Below, in pieces: positions 1 to 11,784 of a DNA stretch of 64,000 nt. The position numbers and the translations under genes were made by a program. Origin of the DNA: Vigna angularis (taxonomy: Eukaryota; Streptophyta; Magnoliopsida; Fabales; Fabaceae); the NCBI RefSeq assembly GCF_016808095.1, contig NC_068970.1, positions 16,660,501-16,724,500 on the forward strand, in the 5' to 3' direction. Each line of letters opens with the position of its first letter. Position 1 is the first letter of the stretch. The notes beneath the pieces are model-generated. The model was not told the DNA's origin, did not search any database, and saw nothing but the letters and a program-made list of their open reading frames with translations.

Positions 1-1540
1 TGTCGTTAATGATTTAGATATCGTTAGAAAAAATGATTAAATTGAACAAAAATTACAAAAATTAAGACAACTTGAAACATATGAAGAAATCAATTACCAC
101 TTTGAACAAAGCTAACCAAAATAGAGATTAAAATAATGTTAAATCATACTTTTAATGTAACTTTAAAGTGAGTTTCTATAATTTTTTTTATTTCAATATA
201 TATTTACGTGTTTATGTATTTTTTTTTCATGTTTTCTTTTAATGTTATGATTAAAATTTTATTTATATTTATTAATTTTTTATATCAATTAAGTTTAAAG
301 TATAATTAAAAAATGTTATTTTCTTGTATATTAAAAAATAATAGATAGAAAATGAGTCAAAAGACCTACCATTAAAAAAAAAGGAGAAAGTTTGACATTC
401 ATGCATTAAATAGGTTTAGATTAAATCAATTACCGGAACCCTAAGGTTATATATTGCTTGTCGCTGCTTAATTAAATTAGGGAAGTGGCCGAATGGGAAG
501 ACATTACTAGATTTCTTAATCAACAACTTTTACATATTTCATTAAAATTAACTCATGCGTCAGAACTCAAATCTCTTCATACTTTTTCTTATTTAAATAG
601 ATGTTGTTCTTAAAATTTTGATTTTAAATATGGACATATTCTCTTGTAAAATGAAATATTTATTTTATTTTATATTTCACATAATTTTAAATATTTTTTC
701 AATGTACATTATAATTGGTGATTAATTAATAAATGAATAACCACTAAACGCATAATTTAATATCACAAACTTGTTCACTTCAAGCATTTATTTCAAGTTT
801 GAGTTTTAAATATATAAATATAATTATTTAAATATATTTTAATTTAAATTTTAGGATAATTTTAGTTTTGGCTCCTGAATGTTTTTATTCTCTAAATTAG
901 AAAACAATATTTAAAATTTTAAACAAAAATATTTAAAAAAAAACTAATTTTTAGTTTTTCAAACTGTTCAAAGATTAAAACTATATTTCTTTTAAATTTA
1001 AAGATATTTAATTTGTGAATGAAGACCCAATTCAATTGTAATTTTTGAAACTTAGAAAAACAATTAAACAAGTTAACTAATGAAAGAGAAGAATCTGTGA
1101 TTCATAATAGTATTTCATTCGATAAGATCTATGGAAAAGTTAAAGTGGTAAAACAAATAGCAAAAAGGTGGAGAATTTCCTAACATGACATTATTTATTT
1201 TTGTTGTTGAAAAAGGGGTAAAAGTAATACTTATGGAAGAAAGATAAATTAATAAGATATGTTGAGTTGGTTGGGTAAAGTTTCATGAGCACTGGAATTC
1301 AATAAATTGAGGGAGCTCAGGGGCAGAATTGCAGGCCAAACGGTGTTAAGTTCTGGATTTGGATGTATTTGAAGCTGTAAGAACACGACAGTCCAAAAAC
1401 TAGAAGGGGAAGTTAAAAACCAAGCAGTAATGAGTTTGTGTTATTGTCTGTCGGCAATAATAAAGGGTTAATAGCCAAAATTGATGTAGTCCCACTACTC
1501 CAACTGTCAGAACTCATTTTTTTTCTTCTCTTCCCCTTCT
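1..1540. other. AT-rich intergenic DNA and upstream region of the PMT2-like gene
   Basis: No reading frame with protein-like composition and no recognisable repeat boundary was found. The sequence is mostly A/T runs. The last part, from about 1,300, becomes less AT-rich and probably contains the promoter of the methyltransferase gene that follows. A TATA box could not be assigned with confidence; the likely start region is rich in CT, as in many plant TATA-less promoters. Confidence 0.5.
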
Positions 1541-1559
1541 CATTTCCCATTTACTAGTC

Positions 1560-2482
1560 ACTTTCCAACTTTCTTCCACTGAAACACACACAACGAGACT
1601 ACACTGCCAACTCTCTTTCTCTCTCACTCTCTCAAAGTATCAGGTAACTCACCTCGCTGCTGTCTCTCTTTTGAGTGATTTGGATCTACAAGGTGAAAGA
1701 GAACTAGGATTCATTTTTTCATAAGACTATTCTTTCTGGGTCATTTCTCGAATGATACTTTCATGCTCCTGTTGCTTTCTTCTCTTTCTTTGCCAAAACA
1801 TAGCATTTATTTGGCTGTGTCATTATTATTATTGTAATCATCTTTATTGTCGTTGCTAAAGTAATTGGAATTATTTGCGACCTTCCAGCTTAATTTGTCC
1901 ATCGTTTGAGTTAGTTCACGTTTGTGCTGATAAGTTTCAATTTTTGTGAGCTTTATCTTTCGCTGGATGTAATTAGATCATCAGCTAACCCGGATAAAAG
2001 TTTGAGATTGGGGGTTGGGAGACTGTTCAAAGGAGATTGTTTGAAAGTGGCTTTCTGGATTTTGTTAGATCGGATAATAGTGGCAAATAATTCCTGATTT
2101 TAAAGTTTGCCTTTATCTTTGTGTAAATTCATTAGCAATCTCATGTTAGATCGGCTTGCATACTTGTGAAAATAAAATAAAACTAAGTTCTGATGAAGTT
2201 TTTGGTTGAAAGAGAGTTAAAGACGTTTCCTTTCATTTAGTTATCATTTTAGTTTACGAGGGGAACACAGATCTTCCATGCTAGAAATTTTGCCTCCAAA
2301 ACTGGCTTATAATTCTAAGTCAGTACTACCTTTTTGTTAATGAGTACTGATAAATTCTGTGTTTAGATAATTGTTTGTTCAATTTTTCTGGTTTTCTTGA
2401 TTTGTGATGATACACTGCAACTTGTCACCCACTAATTTCAGTATACATGGCATAGGGTTGAGAGGGTGCTAACGGCCGATTA
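1560..2482 (+). other. 5' leader of the PMT2-like gene with a leader intron
   Basis: A CT-rich tract around 1,510-1,640 ends in a good splice donor (CAG/GTAACT, exon end 1,643). A matching acceptor (TTTCAG) ends at 2,441, directly upstream of the coding start at 2,483. This predicts a leader exon ending at 1,643, a leader intron of about 800 bp and a short second leader segment 2,442-2,482. The transcription start is not fixed by the sequence; 1,560 is a rough guess. Leader introns are common in this gene family. Confidence 0.5.
2447..2455 (+). promoter_or_regulatory. Two-codon upstream ORF (Met-Ala-stop)
   Basis: In the predicted spliced leader the first AUG of exon 2 is at 2,447 and is followed by one alanine codon and a UAG stop. 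It lies 27 bases before the main start codon at 2,483. Minimal uORFs of this kind can lower translation of the main frame. Whether ribosomes use it is not known. Confidence 0.4.
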
Positions 2483-5400
2483 ATGGGTTCTAAAACAAAT
2501 CCATCGGGCCATAGAGGACGAAGGCCACTGTCAATATTTGTTGTGCTTGCTCTGTGCTGTTTCTTTTATCTTTTGGGAGCATGGCAAAGAAGTGGATCTG
2601 GGAAAGGAGATTACCTTGCTTTGAATGTTAACAAGATGATGACAGACTGCACTGTTTTACCCAATTTGAGTTTTGAATCCCATCACAATGATGTAGAAAT
2701 TGTTGAACCTTCTGAGCCAAAAGCTAAAGTATTCAAGCCGTGTGATGTAAAATATAGAGATTATACACCTTGCCAAGAGCAAGACCGAGCAATGACATTC
2801 CCAAGAGAAAACATGATCTATAGGGAGAGGCATTGCCCTGCTGAAAACGAAAAACTGCACTGCCTCATTCCAGCCCCTGAAGGGTACACAACTCCTTTTC
2901 CCTGGCCTAAAAGCCGTGATTATGCCTACTATGCTAATGTTCCTTACAAGAGCCTCACAGTGGAGAAGGCTGTTCAAAATTGGGTGCAATTCCAGGGAAA
3001 TGTTTTTAAATTTCCCGGCGGAGGGACTATGTTTCCTCAAGGAGCAGATGCATATATTGATGAACTTGCATCAGTTATTCCAATTGCAGATGGGTCTGTC
3101 AGAACAGCACTGGACACTGGCTGTGGGGTAACTTTTAATGTTTAATTTATTCTTCTGATAGTATGCTCTTTTTCTTTCTTTTTTTTCTTATGGTTTAAGG
3201 ATAGATATTTGATGGAAAAAACTCCTCTGATGTAGATTGAGGCCAGGAAGCTTTGTAAATCAACTTATAGATGTAAATCAATTTATAATTTTACAGGTTG
3301 CAAGCTGGGGAGCCTACTTGCTGAAGAGAAATGTGCTGGCTATGTCCTTTGCTCCAAAGGACAACCATGAAGCACAGGTTCAGTTTGCTCTAGAAAGAGG
3401 GGTACCTGCTGTTATTGGTGTCCTTGGCTCTATCCGTCTTCCATACCCATCAAGAGCCTTTGATATGGCCCAGTGTTCTAGATGTCTAATTCCATGGACT
3501 TCAAACGGTCAGTGCTAAATTGGACAGCCAATACGATGATCAGGAATACTTTGTTTTTCTCCTTTTATTATGCAGATGATGATACATCTGAACTTTCAAA
3601 CAAAATAATGCAAAGTTCTGTAGATTTGACATCTTTTTGTCCTATATGCCAATGCAATTGCTTGCCAAAATTAATGAACGTCCACCCCATTATTGAATGC
3701 AGAGGGCATCTATCTAATGGAAGTTGATCGAGTGTTAAGACCAGGAGGATACTGGATTTTGTCTGGCCCCCCAATTAATTGGAAAACATACTACCAAACA
3801 TGGAAGCGAACCAAGGAAGATTTGAAGGCAGAACAGACAAAAATTGAGGAGTTAGCTGAAAGTCTTTGTTGGGAAAAGAAGTATGAAAAGGGTGATATCG
3901 CTATTTGGAGAAAGAAAATAAATTCTGAATCCTGCAAAAGAAAGTCTTCCAATTTATGTGACTTAGCTAATGCTGATGATGTGTGGTAAGTCTTGCTTAT
4001 CTTTATGCACTTCATTCAGGTAGTTACTTACAGTCATGTATAGTTGAAGAGATTTGGATAATGAATAGTTACACAAGATTTCAAACACTATTCCTCTGGT
4101 TCTTTTTATTTGTTATTCACATTCTTGGACAATGAGGAGATTGTGAATAACTTCATGCCGTGGTCTAAAATTCATTGGTGTTGAATATTTTCTTGTTTCA
4201 ATGATTCTTTTTGCAGGTACCAAAAAATGGAGACATGTAAAACCCCATTACCTGAGATAACCAACAAAAATGAAGTTGCTGGAGGGGAATTAAAGAAGTT
4301 TCCTGCTAGGCTTTTTGCAGTCCCTCCTCGAATAGCCCAGGGGAATGTAGCAGGGGTTACAGCTAAATCTTATCAAGAAGACAACAAATTATGGAAAAAG
4401 CATGTTAATGCTTACAAGAGAATGAATCAATTGATTGGCACTACTAGATATCGGAATGTGATGGACATGAATGCAGGTCTAGGAGGATTTGCAGCTGCAC
4501 TTGATTCACAGAAGTCTTGGGTGATGAATGTTGTGCCCACAATTGCTGATAACACTTTGGGTGTTGTCTATGAGAGAGGTTTGATTGGCATTTATCATGA
4601 CTGGTATGTTTCTAAACTTTTCTTAACGTTATAGGGTACTTCCAATTTCATGAAAATTGACTTCCTATTCTTCCACAAAAATGATTCATTAAACTGAAAT
4701 GCATGGAAATGATCTTTCATGTATGAATACTATAATGCAACATAGGTTTCTTGTTTAGGGATGACAAATAATCCTGTTTTCGTGGGTATTCTTCGAACAT
4801 GTCTCTATTTTGATGGGATAATAAAACCTATTTGGGTCACATTACGACGTCATTCCAATTCTTGTTAGAATTTAAGGAACTTCTTCCTGTCTGCTGGGTT
4901 ACTTTCTAATGGGTTTTTCGTTATCATTCACTGTCAATTTAAATTAAAATAACATGTGAAAAGATTAATAGTAAATGCGAAATGTGAGCCCTTTCTTTAT
5001 GTCTACAAAAGCAACTGTCGGTGTTTCTTCCACTGATAAAAACAATTCAACAGGCAATTAAAGCTCCCTATATATATGTTATGGACTACGAAATTGCAAT
5101 GACTTTATTTTTCTTTCTTCAGGTGTGAAGGCTTTTCTACATATCCAAGGACATACGATCTCATTCATGCTAATGGTTTATTTAGCTTGTACCGGGGCAA
5201 GTAAGTTTCTTCTTTTTTCTTAATTCCTGATCGTGCATCGAAAATGGACATTCAACGAAAATGTTGCCACTGTTTTGATTAACAGATGCAACTTGGAAGA
5301 CATCCTTCTAGAGATGGATCGCATCCTAAGGCCTGAAGGAGCAATCATCATTCGGGACGAGGTTGATGTTCTTAATAAGGTTAAGAAAATTGTTGGAGGG

Positions 5401-5523
5401 ATGAGATGGAATGCGAAAATGGTGGATCATGAGGATGGCCCACTTGTGCCTGAGAAGATTTTGGTTGCAGTGAAAGAGTATTGGGTTGCCACCACCAAAA
5501 AAAACTCATCCAATGAGGAATAA
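2483..5523 (+). CDS. PMT2: PMT2-type probable methyltransferase (DUF248 family)
   Basis: Six coding exons: 2483-3127, 3297-3507, 3703-3985, 4217-4603, 5123-5200, 5286-5523. All borders are GT-AG and the sum is 1,842 nt (613 aa), a normal family length. The start begins MGSKTNPSG; residues 15-34 form one hydrophobic signal anchor ([15 protein letters not shown]), predicting a type II Golgi membrane protein with a lumenal catalytic domain. The first S-adenosylmethionine motif, DTGCG, is at residues 211-215, split from VASWG by an intron. [19 protein letters not shown], a second methylase half ([15 protein letters not shown]) and the conserved end ([11 protein letters not shown]) follow. The family is thought to methylate pectin (homogalacturonan) in the Golgi; activity of this clade is inferred. 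Residue 274 is Gln where I recall His in DMAHCSRC. The PMT2 assignment rests on remembered similarity over the whole length. Confidence 0.93.
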
Positions 5524-5906
5524 AACCGCCACTGTTCTTCTGTGAAACTTACACCTCAGCCTGTTGTCACATTCACGGCCTAAAGCCAAAGCAAAGAAGA
5601 AATGGGGAAAAGAAAATAGAATGTTGGAGTTTATTCTACGTCTGCCTTATACCAAGTGTAGAACTGTAGATAAAATGGTCCTAATTAGTCTTCAGTAAAT
5701 TAATTTTGAAGGGTATCAGCAAGTTTAGCTCCCCAAATATTTTAAGATGTTGTTTTGATGAATATGGTGATGTTAGAATATTGAAATATTGCAATTTTAT
5801 TTATTCTATCAAATTAAAATGTTTGTGTTAATTTTAAACTCCATTGGGACTTTTTTGGATGTGTTCGTCGCGAGGGAATTGTTAAGCCTTGTCGGCTCAT
5901 TTTTTA
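5524..5906. other. 3' untranslated and flanking region of the PMT2-like gene
   Basis: Follows the TAA stop. AT-rich with several AATAAA-like words. No other gene is seen. Confidence 0.5.
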
Positions 5907-6500
5907 TTCAGCTTTTGCTTCCTCCACCCTTCTAATTTCTTTGCACACCCACCTGAATTTTCAAAATAACTATTTTATCCCTCATAAAAGTTATTGATTG
6001 AAATTTGCTTGAACGAGCCTTTTGAAATTTTCATAATAAAATTCATGGTATGAAATATATTTTGGAATAAACTTTTCAAAATAGGATTTTCAGAACAAGT
6101 TTTCTGAATAAGCTTTTTAGAACAAATTTTCTATAATACACAAAATACTAGAAAAAAAAAACTTTTCAAAATAAGATTTTTTTGAGTTTGTTGTGTATTG
6201 TAGGGAGTGAAAAATGAAGGTTAATGAATGTTTATGCGTCGGTGTTTTTTTATGGAGGAAGAAGAAGGTTGAAGGTGATTGGGAGGGAGGAGGATGGAGA
6301 AATCGAAAAAAGGATTATATAACAACAATCTTCTTTCCATATATTAAGTGTTCTTGAAGTTATTTTAAAAAATCTATAAAATACTACAAATAAGGAGGTA
6401 TAGGTATTTTCATTATCTTTTAAATGAGAGGTGATTTGGGAATTACAGTTTTTATGGAGGTGCGAGAAGAAAAAAGTGGGGTGAAGGAAGTAGCAGCCTA
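5907..6500. repeat. Possible small TIR element with GAA/TTC-rich ends
   Basis: The left end (CT-rich, CTTCCTCCACCC at about 5,919) is an imperfect reverse complement of the right end (GGGGTGAAGGAAG at about 6,480). The interior repeats variants of TTTTGGAATAA and TTCAGAACAAG. A related stretch occurs at 58,560-58,910. The borders and a target duplication could not be fixed, so this is a weak call. Confidence 0.3.
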
Positions 6501-7093
6501 GGAATAGGGTGACAGATACTGGTTGCTCTTAGTACCACCACATCCTAAGACATAGGCCTATGTCTAGCGGGTAGTTAACATTTCACAATTACCATATTGT
6601 CTTCTATTACTCAATGTTGGTTCTACCCACAACATCCTCTGTAATAATTGATTTTTAATTATTTTCAAACATCCCATAATACAATTTATTATTACATTTC
6701 TAGAAAAATTTACATTATATTTTAGATGTAAAAATTTATTATTACCATATTATGCTGGGGTCTTTATAATGAGATGTAAAATGTTTCATTTATGTGGAGG
6801 GACTTAAGGAAGTGTTCGTTTGGGCTTATTGAATGCGCAGATGGATTTATGGGAACAGATTTACAGAATTTAAGACGGTTCGCTTTTAAGGATTTGTAAA
6901 CGAGTAATGGAGAGGAATTGTGCGATGCTATCTCACCAAAATGAAAAGAAATTTGTGAGGATAAAATAACTTTTTACCATAATATCTTAATATCTAAACA
7001 GATAATCAACTCTAATCCTTTCTGAAATCAGTTCCTTTCCTCTCTCTAGTCTGTTTCTCCTCCCCCACTTTTATATGTATATGTCATATCATA

Positions 7094-7204
7094 TTATAAT
7101 AATAATAATGATAATAATATTAAATATTAATAGTAATATTATATAATAATAATAATAATAATAATAATATAATAGTAATAGTAATATTAGATAATAATAA
7201 TAAT
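7094..7204. repeat. AAT/ATT microsatellite
   Basis: Imperfect trinucleotide tract of AAT units interrupted by GAT and AGT variants. Confidence 0.9.
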
Positions 7205-8380
7205 ATATTAATTTTAATTGCAAAGATAAAACAATAATAGTATATTTTAACTTATTTTTTTTAAATATTTATAAAAAATCTATCCAAAGAACTTGTAAAA
7301 TTTATATTTCTCTATTTTACTATAATCTACATGTCTCTTTTAATTTGTTTTTTAATTCTATTATTTCAAATAATTTTTATCAAAAAATGTTACTCATAAA
7401 TATTATTTTATATTAATGTATCACTAAAGGCAATTTAGTAATTTTGATTATTTATCTATTAAAACATTTTTTTAATTTATCATATCGGTCAAATCCTAGA
7501 CAAACTTTAGTTCTAAATCTAATTTTAATCACCTCTAAATCCATTCAAAAAAAACAATACACAATTTACTCTTAAATCTTCTCAATTTCATTCATTTTTC
7601 TCTCTCAAATTATCTCCCTCAACTGAACAAACGCTAAAAATCTAAAACAAATGAACTCTTTTAGTTTAACAATAAAGAGTTTGACTAAAATAATTTTTTA
7701 AAATGTTGTTTGTAACTTTTTTTTTCTCATTTCTTATTCCTAAAAAAAATCTAAATTTCACGATTTTTCTCTTTTTCAAGCTATGACAATGGGTGTGATT
7801 AGGGATTTAAAAAAAATCATACTAAGAGATATCCACAAATACAATATTTTTTATAACTCAATATAGTTTTACATGTGGATGTTGACAAAAAAAGAATATA
7901 GATATATTGCTTTAATAAATAGTTTTGATGATGAAAATTCGTGAAAAAGTGTTGAAGATTTAAATAATACTTGGATTGCATAAATACAGAAAGAGTTAAG
8001 AATTTAATTATTAGAGTTTTGTAAGATATATATAATTTAATTTAGTAGATCAAAAGTCAATTGGTAGAATTCAAAAACCAAAAACTCTGACAAAAGTTTT
8101 ATTTTTTTTATAAAAATTTATGTAATAATCTATTATCACTGTTATTAACATCAGTTTTGAATAAATTTTTCAAGAAGCTAAATAGTCTTTAAGAGGATCG
8201 AGAATTTGACCTACATTGTTTTCTAGTGTCAAAATGAAGTTTATCTAACAAATATAAGCCACTGTGAGTGTTTTCTATTATGTATTTTTTCTTTGAGTTT
8301 TTTAGTGTTGTGCAAGATATTAAGTTTCACGAAATAATAAGTACTTAAAATTCTTGCAATTCTATCCTAAGTATTTGACC

Positions 8381-8668
8381 TCATCTAAAATATTTAAACA
8401 TAGTGAATTGGATGGAGAAGTGTTTGAGTTTGTGTTGTTCCCACGTGGTGCGACTTAAATATAATGTTTGTGGAGTATGCAATGTATCAAAGTCACCACA
8501 AATTGGTTGGACCCATTGAGGAGTTGGAGAGATCACATCATGAATACCAATAAATATATCCAAATAATTATCCAACATTAACACATTACCTTCATAGTCC
8601 TCACACCCACCACCACACACTCCTTTGCCTACGAAATACTTAATATGCATAGTACACTGCCTAAACAT
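8381..8668 (-). CDS. Unidentified 95-codon ORF
   Basis: Open frame of 95 codons on the minus strand. Unlike its surroundings it has a balanced composition, with a glycine/cysteine patch (GKGVCGGGCEDYEG) near residue 15 followed by an acidic, hydrophobic stretch. I do not recognise the family. No intron signals, signal peptide or coherent domain were found. It could be a fragment of a decayed gene or of a transposon. Confidence 0.2.
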   Translation of the reverse strand: MFRQCTMHIKYFVGKGVCGGGCEDYEGNVLMLDNYLDIFIGIHDVISPTPQWVQPICGDFDTLHTPQTLYLSRTTWEQHKLKHFSIQFTMFKYFR

Positions 8669-9058
8669 CTCTCAAATTCTTATCATCACCGTCACAATTC
8701 ACAAATGGAGAATACTATATATAATATATATTAACAACTACTCCAATTAATTAGCTCAATATTCAACACTACCTTATAACTACCTTAAAGAAAAAACAAA
8801 GAGGGATTCAACACTTCGATATATCATTATGTTACAAATTATATAAACTCACTTTTATTATTAATGCCTTTTCTTTATTGATTGATAGTGCATAACTACA
8901 TGGTTATTTATTTTGGAATGAAATTTCTTATAATACTATTATGAAATCTAAAATGTTTGGATCTAAATTGACTAAAACTATTTGTAATACCTCTAGTATT
9001 GTTTTGTTATCTTGTGATAATATTACGTGTGATTCTTGACTTTCAATATGTAACATTT

Positions 9059-9287
9059 ATGGTGATTATTGAAGAATATATTAATGCAAATTGGATTTTG
9101 ATTCTAGTGACATAAAATCAGTTATCTTTTTTTTGGTGGAAGTGCAATATCATAAAAATCTATTAAGCAAAATATTCTTGCTGTCTACTATGGAAGTGAG
9201 ATTACTGCTAAAACATAATTCCTTAAAATTGTATGCATGATTTACCATTTTTAAATAAGTGTACCTCCTATTACATTGTGATAGTCA

Positions 9288-9310
<23 letters not shown>
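9059..9310 (+). pseudogene. Decayed Ty1/copia RNase H fragment
   Basis: Reading across frames gives pieces matching the copia RNase H pattern in the correct order: EEYINANWI (usual form EGYxDANW), a broken SG-loop region, LSTMEVR (usual form STMEAE) and, after a gap, PPITLHCDSQ-like residues at about 9,270-9,300. Frameshifts and stops make it non-functional. It lies just upstream of a copia-type LTR in the same orientation, as expected for the 3' end of an old element. Confidence 0.5.

Positions 9311-9333
<23 letters not shown>
9291..9333. repeat. AT dinucleotide microsatellite
   Basis: About 20 uninterrupted AT units. Confidence 0.9.
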
Positions 9334-9339
<6 letters not shown>

Positions 9340-9411
9340 CAACGATTTAGGCCATGAGAATAAGACATATGCATCAACATATGTATATAAGACATATTAG
9401 AAACTTATTAT

Positions 9412-10497
9412 TGGCAATAGATAAGATAATGAAGATTGGGATATTTTGATGATTATAAAATTAAGTCTAAGAATTCAAACATGTATAAGATATTGGAAGA
9501 CTTGTAGGTTAGTATATTTGAAAATTAATTTTTTGTAATAAATCTTATTATGAACAAAGTATAGGATTTAGTTTAGAGAGTCACAAGCAGTCTTGTACAA
9601 AATCACTTAGGAAAGTTTTAAATGATTCAAAAACCTTATATGTGATAATCGATTTACTAAAGTGGTAATCAATTATCCAACTGAATTTAGATTATTTTTT
9701 TTAAAAAGTCTCTCTGATAATTAATAAAGAAAATAATCTTTAGAAAAATTTCTATAGTAATCAATTATCACCTTCTCATAATCGATTATCACATCGAGAA
9801 AAAAAATTTTAAAAGTTTTTGTGATAATCGATTATCTCTCTTGAAATAATTGATTATTAATAACAGTTGTGGCTTGTCTCTTTAGTTTCTTGGCCCAATT
9901 CTCAAAAGAGAGAATATATATATTTTGGCAACCTAATTCCCAAAATAACTTTTCATTTAGATGTTTAGAGTTGTAACTACCAAAAAAACTCTCTATGAAA
10001 AGAGACTTTGTAAGATTTAGTGTGGGTAGAACAATAGTTTTCACTAAGTGTATTTTGGAGTAGAGTGTTGTTGCTATTGCTAAGAATAGTTGTTCATCAT
10101 TTTTGTAGCTCAAATGAGGTGTTTCATTACTTGTGTAAATCAAGGAAGGTGTTGTTCATCTCGTGTCTTCAAGAGAGATGTTTTCTAAACCTAAATTATT
10201 TTCTATGTGATTATAAATTGTGGTTTAGTTTAATGATTGGTTAATTCCTCTTTAGAGATATTAACAACTAGACATAGGATCTTTTTATGTGAACCAATAT
10301 AAAATTACTTGTACAAATTTCTCTTTACTTATACTTTTTATTTTTCTTGTTATTATCTGAAAGGAATTAATTTTAATTGTAAAGTTAGTTTATAAAAGAG
10401 GGAATTTTTTTAAAGCACAATTTTATAAAAGAATTAAATTCATTCTCTCTCTCTTGGTTTTGTCCAAACATGATTATTTCGTTGCGCGATTCTAACA
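9412..10497 (+). repeat. Degenerate Ty1/copia LTR related to the 60-64 kb element
   Basis: Begins TGGCAATAG and ends CTAACA. It shares layout with the LTRs at 60,222 and 62,984. There is an opening segment with GATGAAGA-like and GAAGACTTG words, then a cluster of TAATCGATTA-type palindromes (9,640-9,870). A run of GTGTTGTTCATC and GTCTTCAAGAGAGATG words and a CT-rich end follow. Divergence is heavy. With the RNase H relic upstream it looks like the 3' LTR of an old copia element. Confidence 0.55.
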
Positions 10498-11436
10498 CTT
10501 ATTACTCATGATATTATTTTTCTTGACTTTGTCACATCAGAAAAAATATTATGGATATGCATAAGTAAGGGTTGATTAATCAACAATAGTTAATTTGTTA
10601 AGAGGAATGAGACTAAAGCCCATATAAAACTAGTTGTAATAATGAAAATTCATCTCAATATGAATGATGATCCCATGAAATGAAGTTTAATGGGTAACAA
10701 TGAAATTGTTGTTGAGTGAAGTACACCAAATGATATGAATGAATGATATATCTCATTCTTATACTAGGTGTATTATAAATTGTGAAAATAATAAGGTTGA
10801 GGTATGTGTATTATTATGTTTATTTATTTTTTAAATATCTTCTAATAAATTCAATAACAATATTTTGTTGGGACGTAAGGTTATAACGTGCAACCATAAA
10901 TTAGAACCTAAAATGAACATTGATATTGTATGTGTTATTTATTAAAGTCTAATTATAAGAGATATAGCTCAAGACAATTAAGTCTTTCTATTTTCTCGAG
11001 TAAAAGTTTATAAGCACTAGGTGTAAGACTCAAACCTTGAGAATACCTTATGTTAAAATACAATATTTTGTTTTTAAAAGATTTATGTTTTATTTTATTT
11101 TATATTTTAAATTATGTGAGAGATTGTGGAATATTTAATAAATTGTTAAAAATATTTAATATAATTTGAAAATAAATAATTAAAATGAATTCCTATTATT
11201 ACTAATATTTTTATGCAATATTAATTTTAGAGGTAAATTTTATTTATGGATTATAACAATTTGAACTTTAATACCAATTATTAGTTTTTAATCATATTTA
11301 TTACTATTTACTCATATTTTACTAAATTTTTATTTATAAATAGTATTATTTGCATGAGAAAAAAACATAACATCAACTCATAAAAAATGTTTTCTATTGT
11401 ATATTATCTTTTTAGGAATATCACTGATCAATTTGA

Positions 11437-11784
11437 TTATTTGATATATCTGATTATGTTATTCGTAATTGTGGGTGAGATTGATGCACGTGTTTGGATG
11501 CAAACGTGTGGCTGGAAATGAAGAGAAGAAAGGGAATTTGTGTGCGCAAGTGGGTAGTGCTGTCCTAGTCCGACATCATTGATTAGAGTTTGAAAACACT
11601 GCGTTGCTAGTACTGGGTCACAGAGAAATCTGCACAAACCATTGGGAATTGTACTTTTTAGTTCAACCTTTTGCTCTTTTCCAGTAACGTCTACCACATG
11701 GATTGCTGCATGTTGGACAACTGCACAAGATGACAACCCTACTTTTTCTCTTTTTCTGCTCTTCTGTACATGCACCTCATTCAC
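11437..11784 (-). CDS. Unidentified 115-codon ORF
   Basis: Open minus-strand frame in an island clearly less AT-rich than its flanks (about 11,480-11,790). It starts MNEVHVQKSRKREKVG and contains VVDVTGKEQKVELKS and GLCRFLCDPVLATQCF. I do not recognise it. The island composition suggests a remnant of coding sequence, but the true strand and frame are uncertain. Confidence 0.2.
   Translation of the reverse strand: MNEVHVQKSRKREKVGLSSCAVVQHAAIHVVDVTGKEQKVELKSTIPNGLCRFLCDPVLATQCFQTLINDVGLGQHYPLAHTNSLSSLHFQPHVCIQTRASISPTITNNIIRYIK

Larger units (their letters stand above)
6501..9058. other. AT-rich intergenic DNA
   Basis: Mostly low-complexity A/T sequence with an AAT microsatellite (7,094-7,204) and one unexplained minus-strand ORF (8,381-8,668). 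A weak inverted similarity between about 6,815 (GTGTTCGTTTGG) and about 7,632 (CAAACGCTAA) hints at an old hAT-like element but is not convincing. Confidence 0.5.

Noticed and set aside
482..530. GTGGCCGAATGGGAAGAC resembling the start of a tRNA-Leu/Ser
   Set aside because: No anticodon arm, T-loop (GGTTCRANYCC) or acceptor pairing follows.
6815..7640. Possible hAT element bounded by GTGTTCGTTTGG and CAAACGCTAA
   Set aside because: Only a short, imperfect terminal match, and no 8-bp target duplication could be shown.
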